Assembly: GCA_021044545.1 (NCBI GenBank)
Contig: CP087990.1
Coordinates: 1,116,001-1,180,000 of the forward strand
DNA: 64,000 bases
DNA from: Comamonadaceae bacterium M7527
Lineage (GTDB): Bacteria; Pseudomonadota; Gammaproteobacteria; Burkholderiales; Burkholderiaceae_C
Direction of reading: 5' to 3'
A program made the translations under genes and the position numbers. Positions 44,913-54,265 of the stretch are shown here, one piece after another (position 1 is the stretch's first letter; each line of letters opens with the position of its first letter). A model generated the notes under the pieces. That model was not told the DNA's origin and did no database searches. It saw only the letters and a list, made by a program, of their open reading frames with translations.

Positions 44913-46014
44913 GCTGCTGTAATGCCCACGCAACGTGCTCTCGCACCGCTGCATGTGGGTGGTTGGTGTGTTGGCGCAACCCTACCTGCAAGGCTGCTGC
45001 CGTGTCATTGTCTGTGCCGGGCTGTGCCAACGCGTTGCCCATGGCAGTGGCCAAATTGCGCAGCCAGCGCGCATGGCCAATGCGCCTGATGGCAGAGCCC
45101 TCGGTCTTGCGCAAAAACGTAGCCTCGTCCCAAGCCCACAATTGCAACAAATCGGATGCGGCCAGCTCTGCACGGGCATCAAAGTCAGGCACGCTTGCAC
45201 GCTGCGCGTACTTGTTCCACGGACAAATCAGTTGACAGTCGTCGCAGCCGTAAATGCGGTTACCCATAGCGCGCCGCAGCGGCTCATCAATGGCGTCCTC
45301 ATGCTCAATGGTGAGGTAAGAAATACACTTGCGCGCATCCAGTTTGTAAGAAGCCACTATCGCTTGGGTTGGGCATACGTCCAGGCACGCGGTGCATTGG
45401 CCGCAGTGGTCTGACACAGGCTGCGTCAATGGCAATGCGGCATCAATAAAAATCTCACCCAAAAAAAACATAGAGCCCGCCTCACGGCTGAGCACCAGGG
45501 TGTGCTTGCCACGCCAGCCCTGCCCGCTTTGGGTGGCCAGCTCGGCCTCCAGCACAGGTGCAGAGTCGGTGAATACACGGTGACCCATTGAACCTACATG
45601 CGCTTGCAACTGGTCAGCCAAGCGCTGCAAGCGGCCACGCAATACCTTGTGGTAGTCGCGCCCCAGGGCATAGCGCGACACATAGGCCTGCCCTGCCTGG
45701 TCCATTTGGGCCCAAGCCACGCTGCGCCAGTCTGCGTCGGGCGGCTCACCCAAGCTGGGCAAATAATTCATGCGCGCCGTGATCACCCGCACGGTACCTG
45801 GCACCAACTCATGTGGGCGCGCGCGCATCAGCCTGTGCTTGGCCATATAGTGCATGCTGCCGTTAAAGCCCGCTTCCAGCCAGGCGCTTAAGCCCGACTC
45901 GGCGTGGCTTAAGTCCACATCGGCAATGCCAATCTGGGAAAACCCCAAAGCCTGCCCCCATATGTTGAGTTGTTCAACAATGTCGTTGGTCCAATGTGTG
46001 GGCTGCATTTGCAT
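44905..46014 (-). CDS. queG: epoxyqueuosine reductase
   Basis: 369 aa cobalamin- and Fe-S-dependent enzyme for the last step of queuosine synthesis in tRNA. Two 4Fe-4S motifs: CGQCTACLDVCPTQAI and CDDCQLICPWNKY. HYMAKHRLMRARPHELVPG and RDYHKVLRGRL are family text. A C-terminal HEAT-like repeat part follows. ATG at 46014 is chosen over TTG at 46020. It diverges from tsaE with a 17-base gap, so promoters overlap each gene's 5' end. Confidence 0.94.
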   Translation of the reverse strand: MQMQPTHWTNDIVEQLNIWGQALGFSQIGIADVDLSHAESGLSAWLEAGFNGSMHYMAKHRLMRARPHELVPGTVRVITARMNYLPSLGEPPDADWRSVAWAQMDQAGQAYVSRYALGRDYHKVLRGRLQRLADQLQAHVGSMGHRVFTDSAPVLEAELATQSGQGWRGKHTLVLSREAGSMFFLGEIFIDAALPLTQPVSDHCGQCTACLDVCPTQAIVASYKLDARKCISYLTIEHEDAIDEPLRRAMGNRIYGCDDCQLICPWNKYAQRASVPDFDARAELAASDLLQLWAWDEATFLRKTEGSAIRRIGHARWLRNLATAMGNALAQPGTDNDTAAALQVGLRQHTNHPHAAVREHVAWALQQHA

Positions 46015-46031
46015 GGTCAAATTGTAGGTAT

Positions 46032-46565
46032 ATGTCAGACACCATTTCTGCCCAACTGCCGCCAGTGCACAAAACGTTGTGGAACACCGAGGCCGACACG
46101 GCCGGCTTTGCGCAGCAACTGGCGCAAAGCCCCGCCTTGGCCAACGCCACCATCACCCTTGAGGGCGACTTGGGCGCGGGCAAAACCACGTTTGTGCGCC
46201 ACTTGCTGGGGGCCCTGGGCGTATCCGGGCGCATCAAAAGCCCCACTTACGCCATTGTTGAGCCACACACTGGCCTGCTAATCGCCCAGGCACTGGCCAT
46301 TGCCCACTTTGACTTTTACCGCTTTGAAGACGAACGTGAATGGGAGGACGCTGGGTTCAGAGACCAATTTGCAGCCACCGGCCTCAAACTCGTAGAGTGG
46401 CCTACGCGTGTGAGACACTTGATGCCCATGGCAGACATGCATATGCACATCACTTGGCAAGGCCTCAACGGACCGGTCTGCGACACGCTGGAGCAGCGTG
46501 TGGTGACGCTCACCGCGCTGAGCGCTTGCGGCGCACAACTGCTGCAACAGGTGGCACGCGCATGA
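46032..46565 (+). CDS. tsaE: tRNA threonylcarbamoyladenosine biosynthesis ATPase TsaE
   Basis: 177 aa. P-loop LEGDLGAGKTTFVRHLLGAL, SPTYAIVE, and HFDFYRFEDEREWEDAGF are the TsaE signature. It powers t6A37 formation with TsaB and TsaD. ATG 46032 (MSDTISAQ) chosen; upstream codons have no homology. Stop overlaps the amidase ATG (ATGA). tsaE-amidase order is common in Gammaproteobacteria and Betaproteobacteria. Confidence 0.94.
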   Translation: MSDTISAQLPPVHKTLWNTEADTAGFAQQLAQSPALANATITLEGDLGAGKTTFVRHLLGALGVSGRIKSPTYAIVEPHTGLLIAQALAIAHFDFYRFEDEREWEDAGFRDQFAATGLKLVEWPTRVRHLMPMADMHMHITWQGLNGPVCDTLEQRVVTLTALSACGAQLLQQVARA

Positions 46566-47923
46566 AACGCCGCGAACTGTTGCGCGCGGGCCTGGGCGCC
46601 AGCACCCTGTTGCTCACACTCACCAAAGCCGACATTGCTTGGGGCGCCAACATTGTGGCCGTGCGCATGTGGCCCTCGCCCGACTACAGCCGCGTCACCA
46701 TCGAGTCTGACCAAGCGCTCAGCTACAGCCAGACCTTTGTGGCAGACCCGCCCCGCCTGGCCGTGGACATCAAAGGCATGGCCTTGATGCCAGAGCTCAA
46801 GGAGCTGGTGAGCAAAGTCGTGCCAGACGACCCCAATATTGCGGGTGTGCGCGTAGGCCAGTTTGCACCCGATGTGGTGCGTTTGGTGCTGGATCTAAAG
46901 CAAGCCGTATTGCCTCAGGTGTTCACACTCAAGCCCATCGCGCCCTACCAAAACCGCCTGGTCTTTGACCTATACCCCATTGCTGCGCCAGACCCGCTGG
47001 CAGACCTCATTGCCCAGCGCATGTCTGACCTGGAAGACCAAGTCGCCAGCACAGATCCGCTGGGTGACTTGTTGGCTCAAAAGGGGGTGACCGCCCCTCA
47101 AGCCCCTGGCGCTGCGGGCAAGCCCACCACACCACCCACCGCGGTAGCGACCAAACCCACACCCTCTAAAACACCAGCCAGGCCAGCGGCACAAAAAACA
47201 GACCGCATCATTGTTGTCACCCTAGACCCTGGCCATGGTGGTGAAGATCCGGGCGCTGTAGGGCCTAAAGGCACCTACGAAAAAGACGTGGTGCTGCAAA
47301 TCGCCCTCAAGTTGCGCGACCGCATCAACAAATCCAGTGTCAACGGCAACCCCATGCGCGCCTTCATGACGCGCGACAATGATTATTTTGTGCCGCTGCA
47401 CAAGCGCGTTGAAAAAGCCAGACGCGTTGACTCTGACTTGATGATCAGCATTCACGCCGACGCCTTCTACACCGCCAGGCCACAAGGTGCCAGCGTGTTC
47501 GCCCTCAGTACCAAAGGGGCTACCAGCGCCGCGGCACGATGGATGGCCAAGAAAGAAAATGCTGCAGACCTGGTAGGCGGCATCAACAGCAACAGCGCAG
47601 ACGCCACAGTCAGCCGTGCCATGCTGGACATGAGCACCACCGCCCAAATCAAAGACAGCATCAAGCTGGGCGCAGAAATGCTGGGCGAGCTGGGCCAAGT
47701 GGGCCGGCTGCACAAGCCTCGCGTTGAACAAGCAGGTTTTGCGGTGCTGAAAGCACCTGATATCCCCAGCGTACTGGTTGAGACGGCGTTTATCAGCAAC
47801 CCTGATGAAGAGCGCCGCCTGCGCAGCAGCGCCTACCAAAACCAACTGGCTGATGCCCTGATGCGCGGCATCAAACGCTACTTTGCCAACAACCCGCCGC
47901 TGGCGCGCAGCCGCCAAATTTAG
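46562..47923 (+). CDS. amiC: N-acetylmuramoyl-L-alanine amidase (AmiC type)
   Basis: 453 aa. A twin-arginine-like leader (MKRRELLRAG then a hydrophobic part to about residue 30), an AMIN domain (about 30-145, PPRLAVDIKG, LVFDLYPI), a Pro/Thr-rich linker (TTPPTAVATKPTPSKTPA), and an Amidase_3 domain with Zn ligands in LDPGHGGEDPGA, YEKDVVL and ISIHADAF and catalytic Glu in LVETAFISNPDE. It splits septal peptidoglycan in the periplasm. Gene symbol by domain order; AmiA/B are alternatives. Confidence 0.9.
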   Translation: MKRRELLRAGLGASTLLLTLTKADIAWGANIVAVRMWPSPDYSRVTIESDQALSYSQTFVADPPRLAVDIKGMALMPELKELVSKVVPDDPNIAGVRVGQFAPDVVRLVLDLKQAVLPQVFTLKPIAPYQNRLVFDLYPIAAPDPLADLIAQRMSDLEDQVASTDPLGDLLAQKGVTAPQAPGAAGKPTTPPTAVATKPTPSKTPARPAAQKTDRIIVVTLDPGHGGEDPGAVGPKGTYEKDVVLQIALKLRDRINKSSVNGNPMRAFMTRDNDYFVPLHKRVEKARRVDSDLMISIHADAFYTARPQGASVFALSTKGATSAAARWMAKKENAADLVGGINSNSADATVSRAMLDMSTTAQIKDSIKLGAEMLGELGQVGRLHKPRVEQAGFAVLKAPDIPSVLVETAFISNPDEERRLRSSAYQNQLADALMRGIKRYFANNPPLARSRQI

Positions 47924-47956
47924 CCCTGGTGGCTTGTGCCGCCACACATGACAGGC

Positions 47957-48595
47957 CTAGGCCGGGCGCGAGGTTTTCATGGCACCGGCAATCGCAAGAA
48001 GCCCCGGTATCAAAATCAAGCCCCAAATAATGAACTCCAGGTTGGCCTTCACCCACGGCAAGTTGCCAAACCAGTAGCCAGCCAGGGTCACGCCGCCCAC
48101 CCACAGCGACGCACCCAACCCGTTGTAGACAATAAACACGCGCCTGTCCATGTTGGCCACGCCCGCCACAAACGGTGCAAACGTGCGCGCAAACGGCATA
48201 AAGCGCGCCAACACAATGGTGATGCCGCCATAACGCTCGTAAAAGGCATGGGCCTTGTCAAAAGCATTGCGATTAAACCAGCGTGAGTTGTCCCACTGAA
48301 ACACCTTGGGGCCAACGTAACGGCCAATGCTGTAGTTGAGCTGGTCACCCGCAACCGCTGCCACAAACAACAAGCCCATGACCATATACAAGTCAAGACT
48401 GCCACGCGCGGCCATGGCCCCCACCACAAACAGCAGGGAGTCGCCGGGCAAAAACGGCATGACCACCAAACCAGTCTCCACAAACACAATGAGAAACAGC
48501 AAGCCATACACCCAGGCGCCATAGGTCTCGACAAAGTTGGCCAAGTGCACGTCGATGTTGAGAATGAAGTCAATGAGGGCGAAAAGAATATCCAT
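47957..48595 (-). CDS. DedA-family membrane protein
   Basis: 212 aa. Conserved DedA text: FVETGLVVMPFLPGDSLLFV, GDQLNYSIGRYVG and ARFMPFARTFAPFVAG, with the acidic and Arg residues that define the family. Four or more membrane helices, two re-entrant. Family members recycle undecaprenyl phosphate or flip phospholipids and support membrane potential. It converges with amiC and diverges from mutL. Confidence 0.92.
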   Translation of the reverse strand: MDILFALIDFILNIDVHLANFVETYGAWVYGLLFLIVFVETGLVVMPFLPGDSLLFVVGAMAARGSLDLYMVMGLLFVAAVAGDQLNYSIGRYVGPKVFQWDNSRWFNRNAFDKAHAFYERYGGITIVLARFMPFARTFAPFVAGVANMDRRVFIVYNGLGASLWVGGVTLAGYWFGNLPWVKANLEFIIWGLILIPGLLAIAGAMKTSRPA

Positions 48596-48659
48596 GGGTA
48601 CTGATTATCAGCGAGGTTTCGCATCCACTGGCTTGTAACGCTTGCGCGCTGTCCCCGGG

Positions 48660-48692
48660 CTCACACAGTCCTCACACAGTCCTCACACAGTC
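48660..48692. repeat. three perfect 11-bp tandem repeats before mutL
   Basis: CTCACACAGTC occurs three times without spacer or mismatch (48660-48670, 48671-48681, 48682-48692). It sits 14 bases before the mutL GTG, where the promoter or leader should be. Confidence 0.9.
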
Positions 48693-48706
48693 TTTAGAAT
48701 GCCTAG

Positions 48707-50641
48707 GTGTTTACCGCAAGCCCCAACCCCATCGCCGACCAGCCCAGGCACATACGCGCCCTGCCAGACGAGCTCATCAGCCAAATTGCCGCAGGCGAGG
48801 TGGTGGAGCGCCCAGCCTCTGTGGTGCGCGAGCTGGTAGACAACGCCCTGGATGCAGGCGCCACACAAGTCACGGTACGCCTGCAAGCCGGCGGCGTACG
48901 CCTGATTGCGGTAGAAGACAATGGCTGCGGCATTGCCAAAGCCCAGCTGCCACTGGCCTTGCAGCGCCATGCCACCAGCAAAATCACCAACCTGAGCGAC
49001 TTGGAGTCTGTGCAAACAATGGGCTTTAGGGGTGAAGCCCTGGCCGCCATCAACGCCATTGCCCAAGTCAGCGTGCTGACCCGTACCGCAGCAGATGAGC
49101 ACGCTTGGCTGCTGGACGGCAACAGTGGCGAACTGTCAGCAGCAGCCCGCACACCAGGCACCACCATAGAAGTGCGCGAGCTGTTTTACGCCACACCCGC
49201 ACGGCGCAAGTTTTTAAAAACCGACGCCACAGAACAAGCCCACTGCATTGAAGCGGTGCGCCGCCACGCACTGGCAAGGCCCTGGGTGAGCTTTGCCATT
49301 TGGGCAGACGGCAAGCAGCTGGAGCTGTGGCGCGCCATGCACACAGACGGGCTGGCACCTGACAGCCAAGCCAGCCTGGACCAACGCATTGGTGACATAC
49401 TGGGCCACAGCTTTTTGGACAACAGCTTGGCGCTGGACCTGCGCTTTAGCACAGACGATGGCGACATGCGCCTGCGCGGGCGCGCAGGCCTGCCCGATGC
49501 GGCACGCGCCAGAGGCGACCAACAGTTTGCTTACGTCAACGGCCGCTTTGTGCGCGACAAGGTCATAGGCCATGCCGCGCGCAGTGCCTACGCAGACGTA
49601 CTGCATGGCCAGCGCCAGCCCGTCTATGTGTTGTACATAGACATGGCCGCTACCCGCGTAGACGTCAACGTACACCCCACCAAAATTGAGGTGCGCTTCA
49701 GAGACGGGCGCGCCGTACACCAGCTAGTGGCGCGCGGCATCAGCCAAGCCTTGGCCGCACCACGCGCTGGACAGGCGGGGCGAGCGCTGCCACCAAGCCC
49801 AGAGCTGGCCACACCGCAAGCCGCTTGGCAAGCGCCGCCTTCAGATTCATCAGGCGCATCAGGTGCATCGAGCATGCCCCTGGCCACCAGCGGACAAAAC
49901 CCCTTGCCTTGGCGCGTGCCGGGTGCCATAAGCCACTGGGACACCCCCAAACAAAACCACCAAGATGCGCAACACGCGGCGCAAGAAGCCGCTGCCTTGT
50001 GGCAAGTCGGCCAACCGCCTACAGCCGGCACCGAACTACCCACAGGCGAATGGCCCCTGGGCAGCGCGGTGGCCCAAATACACGGCGTGTACATATTGGC
50101 GCAAAACGCCAACGGTCTGGTCGTGGTCGACATGCACGCCGCCCACGAGCGCATTGTGTACGAGCGGCTAAAGGCCCAGCTGGGCGACGGTTTGAGTCAA
50201 CGGGTCAGCAGCCAGCCGCTGCTGATTCCCGCCAGCTTTGCCGCTACGCCTTTGGAGATCAGCACAGCGCAAGCACATGAGCAAACGCTTGGCACGCTGG
50301 GCCTGGCCGTTGAGCCACTCACCGCCAAGACCTTGGCCGTACGCGCAGTGCCCACCGCGCTGGCGCAAGGCGACGCGGTGGCCTTGGCCAGAAGCGTACT
50401 GGCCGAGTTGCAACAACACGAGGCCAGCACCGTCATTGCCCGCGCCCACAACGAGCTACTGGGCACCATGGCCTGCCACGGCGCCGTGCGCGCCAACCGC
50501 ACACTCACCATCGCAGAGATGAACGCCTTGCTGCGCCAAATGGAAGTGACAGAGCGCTCAGACCAGTGCAACCACGGCCGCCCAACCTGGCAACAGCTCA
50601 CCATGAAAGACCTGGACCGCCTGTTTTTGCGCGGCCGCTAA
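48707..50641 (+). CDS. mutL: DNA mismatch repair protein MutL
   Basis: 644 aa. GHKL ATPase domain (NALDAGATQ, EDNGCGI, GFRGEALAAI) and C-terminal dimerisation domain. Residues 475-486 read DMHAAHERIVYE, which fits the DQHA-x2-E-x4-E endonuclease motif, with ACHGAVRA and CNHGRPTW as the other metal motifs. This is the nicking MutL of bacteria without MutH. A GTG start (48707) is used because no in-frame ATG lies nearby. Three 11-bp repeats precede it. Likely cotranscribed with the efflux gene and miaA. Confidence 0.94.
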   Translation: MFTASPNPIADQPRHIRALPDELISQIAAGEVVERPASVVRELVDNALDAGATQVTVRLQAGGVRLIAVEDNGCGIAKAQLPLALQRHATSKITNLSDLESVQTMGFRGEALAAINAIAQVSVLTRTAADEHAWLLDGNSGELSAAARTPGTTIEVRELFYATPARRKFLKTDATEQAHCIEAVRRHALARPWVSFAIWADGKQLELWRAMHTDGLAPDSQASLDQRIGDILGHSFLDNSLALDLRFSTDDGDMRLRGRAGLPDAARARGDQQFAYVNGRFVRDKVIGHAARSAYADVLHGQRQPVYVLYIDMAATRVDVNVHPTKIEVRFRDGRAVHQLVARGISQALAAPRAGQAGRALPPSPELATPQAAWQAPPSDSSGASGASSMPLATSGQNPLPWRVPGAISHWDTPKQNHQDAQHAAQEAAALWQVGQPPTAGTELPTGEWPLGSAVAQIHGVYILAQNANGLVVVDMHAAHERIVYERLKAQLGDGLSQRVSSQPLLIPASFAATPLEISTAQAHEQTLGTLGLAVEPLTAKTLAVRAVPTALAQGDAVALARSVLAELQQHEASTVIARAHNELLGTMACHGAVRANRTLTIAEMNALLRQMEVTERSDQCNHGRPTWQQLTMKDLDRLFLRGR

Positions 50642-50653
50642 GACCCAACCGCC

Positions 50654-51898
50654 ATGTCCAACTACATCTCAAGCGCGCAAGCGCCCAGCGCAGCGATGTC
50701 GCCCCACTTGGTCGTGGTGTTGCTGGCCTTGCTGATGGGCATTCAACCGGTTACGACAGACTTGTACTTGCCCGCACTCACCCTGATGCGCAGCGACCTC
50801 AGCGCCAGCATGATGCAGGTGCAGCTCACGCTCACGGCCTTGTCCTTGTCGTTTGGTTTGTCGCAATTGGTGTGGGGCCCCATATCTGACCGCTTTGGCC
50901 GACGCCCTGTTTTACTCATAGGCCTTAGCGCCTACAGCCTAGCCGCTACAGCCAGCGTGTTTGCGCCGCACATAGAGGCGCTGATTGTGTGCCGCGTGGT
51001 GCAAGGCGCCGCCATGGGTGCGTCTGTCATGGGCGCGCGTGCCATTGTGCGCGACTTGTACGACCCCACAGAAGGCGCACGCATGATGAGCAAAGGCTTG
51101 AGCGGCCTGGGCGTCATCGCCTGCCTCAGCGCACCTGTTGGCGGCTTGCTCACACAGTTTTGGGGTTGGCGTGTGGTGTTGCTGGCTGTGGCCTTGTTTG
51201 GCACAGTGGCGCTGCTGCTCATTGCCAGGCGCTTCAAGGAAAGCAACCTGCACCTCAACCCATTGGCGCTAAAGACCAGCACACTCATCAACAACTGGAA
51301 GCTGGTGGCCAGCCACCCCACGTTTTGGGCGTACACGGCCATTGCAGCGGCGTCATATGGCGGCTTGTTCACCTTTTTAGCCAGCTCGTCGTTTGTATTT
51401 ATTGGTGTGTTGGGCGTGAGCAAAATAGGCTTTGGTGGACTCATGCTCATGATGACCAGCAGCTACGTGGCCGGCACATTTTTATGCAGACGCCTCATTG
51501 CACGCTTTGGCGTCATCCCAACAGTGCGCTTTGGCGGCGCGCTATCCCTGGCCAGCGGCAGTTTGCTGGGTGCATTGTCTTTGCTAACCCAGCCCACGGT
51601 CTGGACCACCATAGTGCCGTTTTTGCCCTACATCCTGGCCCACGGCATACACAACCCCTGCGGCCAGTCAGGCTCTGTGTCGCCCTTTCCCAAAATGGCA
51701 GGCGCAGCATCTGCGCTAAACGGCTTCATCACCATGGCCGTGGCGTTTTGCGTAGGCACCTGGATGGGGTTTCAACCCATTGACACCGTCTACCCACTAA
51801 CCTTGGGTATCTGGTTTTGGAGCGTATGCTTGGCCTTTGCCGCTTGGGCACTGGTGGGGCGTTACGGCGACCTGGCAAAGCCGCCACAAAAAGCATGA
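50654..51898 (+). CDS. Bcr/CflA-family drug efflux MFS transporter
   Basis: 414 aa, twelve predicted membrane helices. QPVTTDLYLPALTLM is the TM1 signature of Bcr/CflA pumps and WGPISDRFGRRPVLL the MFS loop motif. ARAIVRDLYDPTEGARMMSK matches the second loop. A proton-driven exporter of small molecules such as bicyclomycin or chloramphenicol in homologues; its own substrate is unknown. Stop overlaps miaA start (ATGA). Confidence 0.9.
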   Translation: MSNYISSAQAPSAAMSPHLVVVLLALLMGIQPVTTDLYLPALTLMRSDLSASMMQVQLTLTALSLSFGLSQLVWGPISDRFGRRPVLLIGLSAYSLAATASVFAPHIEALIVCRVVQGAAMGASVMGARAIVRDLYDPTEGARMMSKGLSGLGVIACLSAPVGGLLTQFWGWRVVLLAVALFGTVALLLIARRFKESNLHLNPLALKTSTLINNWKLVASHPTFWAYTAIAAASYGGLFTFLASSSFVFIGVLGVSKIGFGGLMLMMTSSYVAGTFLCRRLIARFGVIPTVRFGGALSLASGSLLGALSLLTQPTVWTTIVPFLPYILAHGIHNPCGQSGSVSPFPKMAGAASALNGFITMAVAFCVGTWMGFQPIDTVYPLTLGIWFWSVCLAFAAWALVGRYGDLAKPPQKA

Positions 51899-52851
51899 AC
51901 GGGCAAACCACCTCAAGCAACGCCCTGGTGCTAGCTGGCCCAACGGCTTGCGGCAAAACCGCTGCGGCTTTGGCCGTTGCTCAACGCTGGCCCATTGAAA
52001 TCATCAGCGTGGACTCAGCCTTGGTGTACCAGGGCATGGACATTGGCACGGCCAAACCTACGGCGCAAGAGCAAGCCGCAGTGCCTCACCACTTGATAGA
52101 CATTGTGTCGCCCACCAGCAGTTACAGCACCGCTGCTTTTGTGCAAGACGCCACGCAACTGATTGGCGACATCAACGCGCGCGGCAACAAGGCCTTGCTG
52201 GTCGGCGGCACCATGCTGTACGTCAAGGCCTTGCTGCAAGGCATAGACGCAATGCCACCGGCCAACCCGCAAGTGCGCAACGCATTGGAAGCCCAGGCCC
52301 AAGCCATAGGCTGGCCTGCCATGCACCAGCGGCTCAGTTTGGTTGACCCGGTCACGGCGCAGCGACTTGCACCCAACGACAGCCAGCGCGTGCAACGTGC
52401 CTTGGAAGTGTTTGAGGTCAGCGGCAAACCCTTGTCCCAGTGGCACACGCAACAAGACGACAGCAAAGGCCTCAACATCACACTGTTGTCGCTAGAACCC
52501 ACCGACAGAGCCTGGTTGCACCAACGCATCAACCAACGCTTTGAAGCCATGCTGGACCTCGGCTTTGAAGCCGAGATGCTGACGCTGTTTGAGCGCGGCG
52601 ACCTCAACGCCAGCATGCCCAGCATGCGCTGCGTAGGCTACCGCCAAGCCTGGGAGCTGCTAACGCTGCTAGGCCACCTGGACGGCCCCGCCAAACCCAT
52701 ATGGATAGAACGCGCATCAGCCGCCACACGCCAACTGGCCAAACGCCAAATCACGTGGCTGCGCGGCATGACCAAACGCCAGGTGATCGCAGCAAACGCC
52801 AATAACCCCATACAAGCAGTGATAGACACGGTAGCCAGATACTGGGACTGA
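51895..52851 (+). CDS. miaA: tRNA dimethylallyltransferase
   Basis: 318 aa. P-loop LAGPTACGKT (about 12-21), substrate segment ISVDSALVYQGMDIGTAKPT, PHHLID, VGGTMLYVKALLQG and RQLAKRQITWLRGM. It adds the dimethylallyl group to A37 of tRNAs reading UNN codons. Length fits MiaA (E. coli 316). The mutL-miaA order with an efflux gene between is common in the group. Confidence 0.95.
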   Translation: MNGQTTSSNALVLAGPTACGKTAAALAVAQRWPIEIISVDSALVYQGMDIGTAKPTAQEQAAVPHHLIDIVSPTSSYSTAAFVQDATQLIGDINARGNKALLVGGTMLYVKALLQGIDAMPPANPQVRNALEAQAQAIGWPAMHQRLSLVDPVTAQRLAPNDSQRVQRALEVFEVSGKPLSQWHTQQDDSKGLNITLLSLEPTDRAWLHQRINQRFEAMLDLGFEAEMLTLFERGDLNASMPSMRCVGYRQAWELLTLLGHLDGPAKPIWIERASAATRQLAKRQITWLRGMTKRQVIAANANNPIQAVIDTVARYWD

Positions 52852-52921
52852 CAAGCCTGCCTCCAGAAATCCATCGTCGCACACCACAACACCACTTAAA
52901 GCGAAGAGCATCAGCCACACC

Positions 52922-53602
52922 ATGTCCAAAGGCCTACAACTGCGCCAAGTATGCAAGCACTATGAGCTGGCGGGCGGTCAGCGCCATCAAGTGCTAGACA
53001 ACGTCAACTTGAACGTGGCGCCAGGCGAGTTTGTGGCCATCATGGGCGCGTCTGGCGTGGGCAAATCGACGCTGCTCAATTGCATGGCCGCACTGGACAA
53101 CTGGGACAGCGGCGAGATCAGCCTCAATGGCTACAACCTCAGCCAGCAAAACGCCACCCAGCGGGCTGCCTGGCGCGCGCAACAAGTGGGCTTTGTGTTT
53201 CAGGCCTTTCATGTGTTGCCGCACCTGGACGTGGCACAAAACGTAGGCTTGCCGCTGATGCTCAACGGCGTAGACACCGCCCAGCGCAACACACGCGTGC
53301 AAGACGCACTGGCAGCCACTGGCTTGGCAGACTGTGGCACACGCCTGCCGCAGCAACTCTCTGGCGGACAACTGCAACGCGTCGCCATTGCGCGTGCCGT
53401 GGTGCACGCACCCGCCTTGCTATTGGCCGACGAGCCCACAGGCAACCTGGACCCCGACATGGGTGAACAAATCCTGGAGGTGCTTGTCAAAACGGCGCAG
53501 CAAACAGGGGCCAGCCTGGTGCTGGTAACGCACTCTCAACACGCCGCCGCGCGTGCACAACGCCAGCTGCGCCTCAGCAGCCGGGGCTTGCACCCCGCCT
53601 AG
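52922..53602 (+). CDS. LolD/MacB-type ABC ATPase without adjacent permease
   Basis: 226 aa single nucleotide-binding domain. Walker A GASGVGKST, Q-loop VGFVFQAFHVLPHL, signature LSGGQLQRVAIARA, Walker B LLLADEPTGNLD, H-loop VTHSQ. This set is typical of the LolD/MacB/FtsE class acting on envelope lipids or peptides. No LolC/MacB-like permease precedes or follows; downstream is the convergent thiQ, sharing no spacer. Partner must be encoded elsewhere. Confidence 0.85.
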   Translation: MSKGLQLRQVCKHYELAGGQRHQVLDNVNLNVAPGEFVAIMGASGVGKSTLLNCMAALDNWDSGEISLNGYNLSQQNATQRAAWRAQQVGFVFQAFHVLPHLDVAQNVGLPLMLNGVDTAQRNTRVQDALAATGLADCGTRLPQQLSGGQLQRVAIARAVVHAPALLLADEPTGNLDPDMGEQILEVLVKTAQQTGASLVLVTHSQHAAARAQRQLRLSSRGLHPA

Positions 53603-54265
53603 CTACCACAGCTGCGTCAAGCCACCACGTTCAAGCCGCCAGGCCGCACCCGCCATGGCTTTGGCCTCGGCCTCGTCGTGCGTGACCAACAACACCTGGG
53701 TGTTGGCAGCAGCAACGCGCTGGGCAAACTCTTGGCGCATCATGTTGCGCAAATCTGCGTCCAGGGCAGAAAACGGCTCATCAAGCAGCAACAGCCTGGG
53801 CTTGATGATGAGCGCGCGCGCCAAGGCCACGCGCTGCTGCTCACCACCTGACAAGGCTGTAGTGCTTTGTGTGGCCTTGTGCGCCAAACCAAACGAGGCC
53901 AGCAAGGCCACCGCAGCGGCACGCGACGCCGCCTTGGACACGCCCTGCTCCACCAAACCAAAGCCCACGTTGTCTTGCACTGTGAGGTGCGCAAACAAGG
54001 CAAAGTCCTGAAACATCAAGGCAAAGCGGCGCTGCTCTGGTGGCGTGTGCGTGATGTCTGCGCCACCAAACAGCACCTGCCCGCTGTCTGCTGCCTCCAG
54101 GCCAGCCACCATGCGCAGCAGCGTTGTCTTGCCCGTACCAGATGGCCCCAGCAACGCCACCGTGTGTTGGCCAACAGGCCACTGCCAATTGAGTGCGCGC
54201 GCAACAGGCCACGCTTGACCCACTGCGTCGTGGTATTGCTTGGACAAATTCACCAACTCAAGCAC
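53603..54265 (-). CDS. thiQ: thiamine ABC transporter ATP-binding protein
   Basis: 220 aa. Walker A GPSGTGKT, signature LSGGEQQRVALARAL, Walker B LLLLDEPFSALD, H-loop VTHDE. Third gene of thiBPQ below a TPP riboswitch, which fixes the substrate as thiamine, thiamine phosphate or TPP. It overlaps thiP by 8 bases. Its stop abuts the convergent orphan ATPase stop with no gap. Confidence 0.9.
   Translation of the reverse strand: MLELVNLSKQYHDAVGQAWPVARALNWQWPVGQHTVALLGPSGTGKTTLLRMVAGLEAADSGQVLFGGADITHTPPEQRRFALMFQDFALFAHLTVQDNVGFGLVEQGVSKAASRAAAVALLASFGLAHKATQSTTALSGGEQQRVALARALIIKPRLLLLDEPFSALDADLRNMMRQEFAQRVAAANTQVLLVTHDEAEAKAMAGAAWRLERGGLTQLW

Noticed and set aside
52922..53602. Orphan ATPase as the missing ATPase of the thiamine or amino-acid importer
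   Set aside because: thiQ is present, and the LolD/MacB-type motifs do not match the HisP class needed by the importer at 60.8-63.1 kb.
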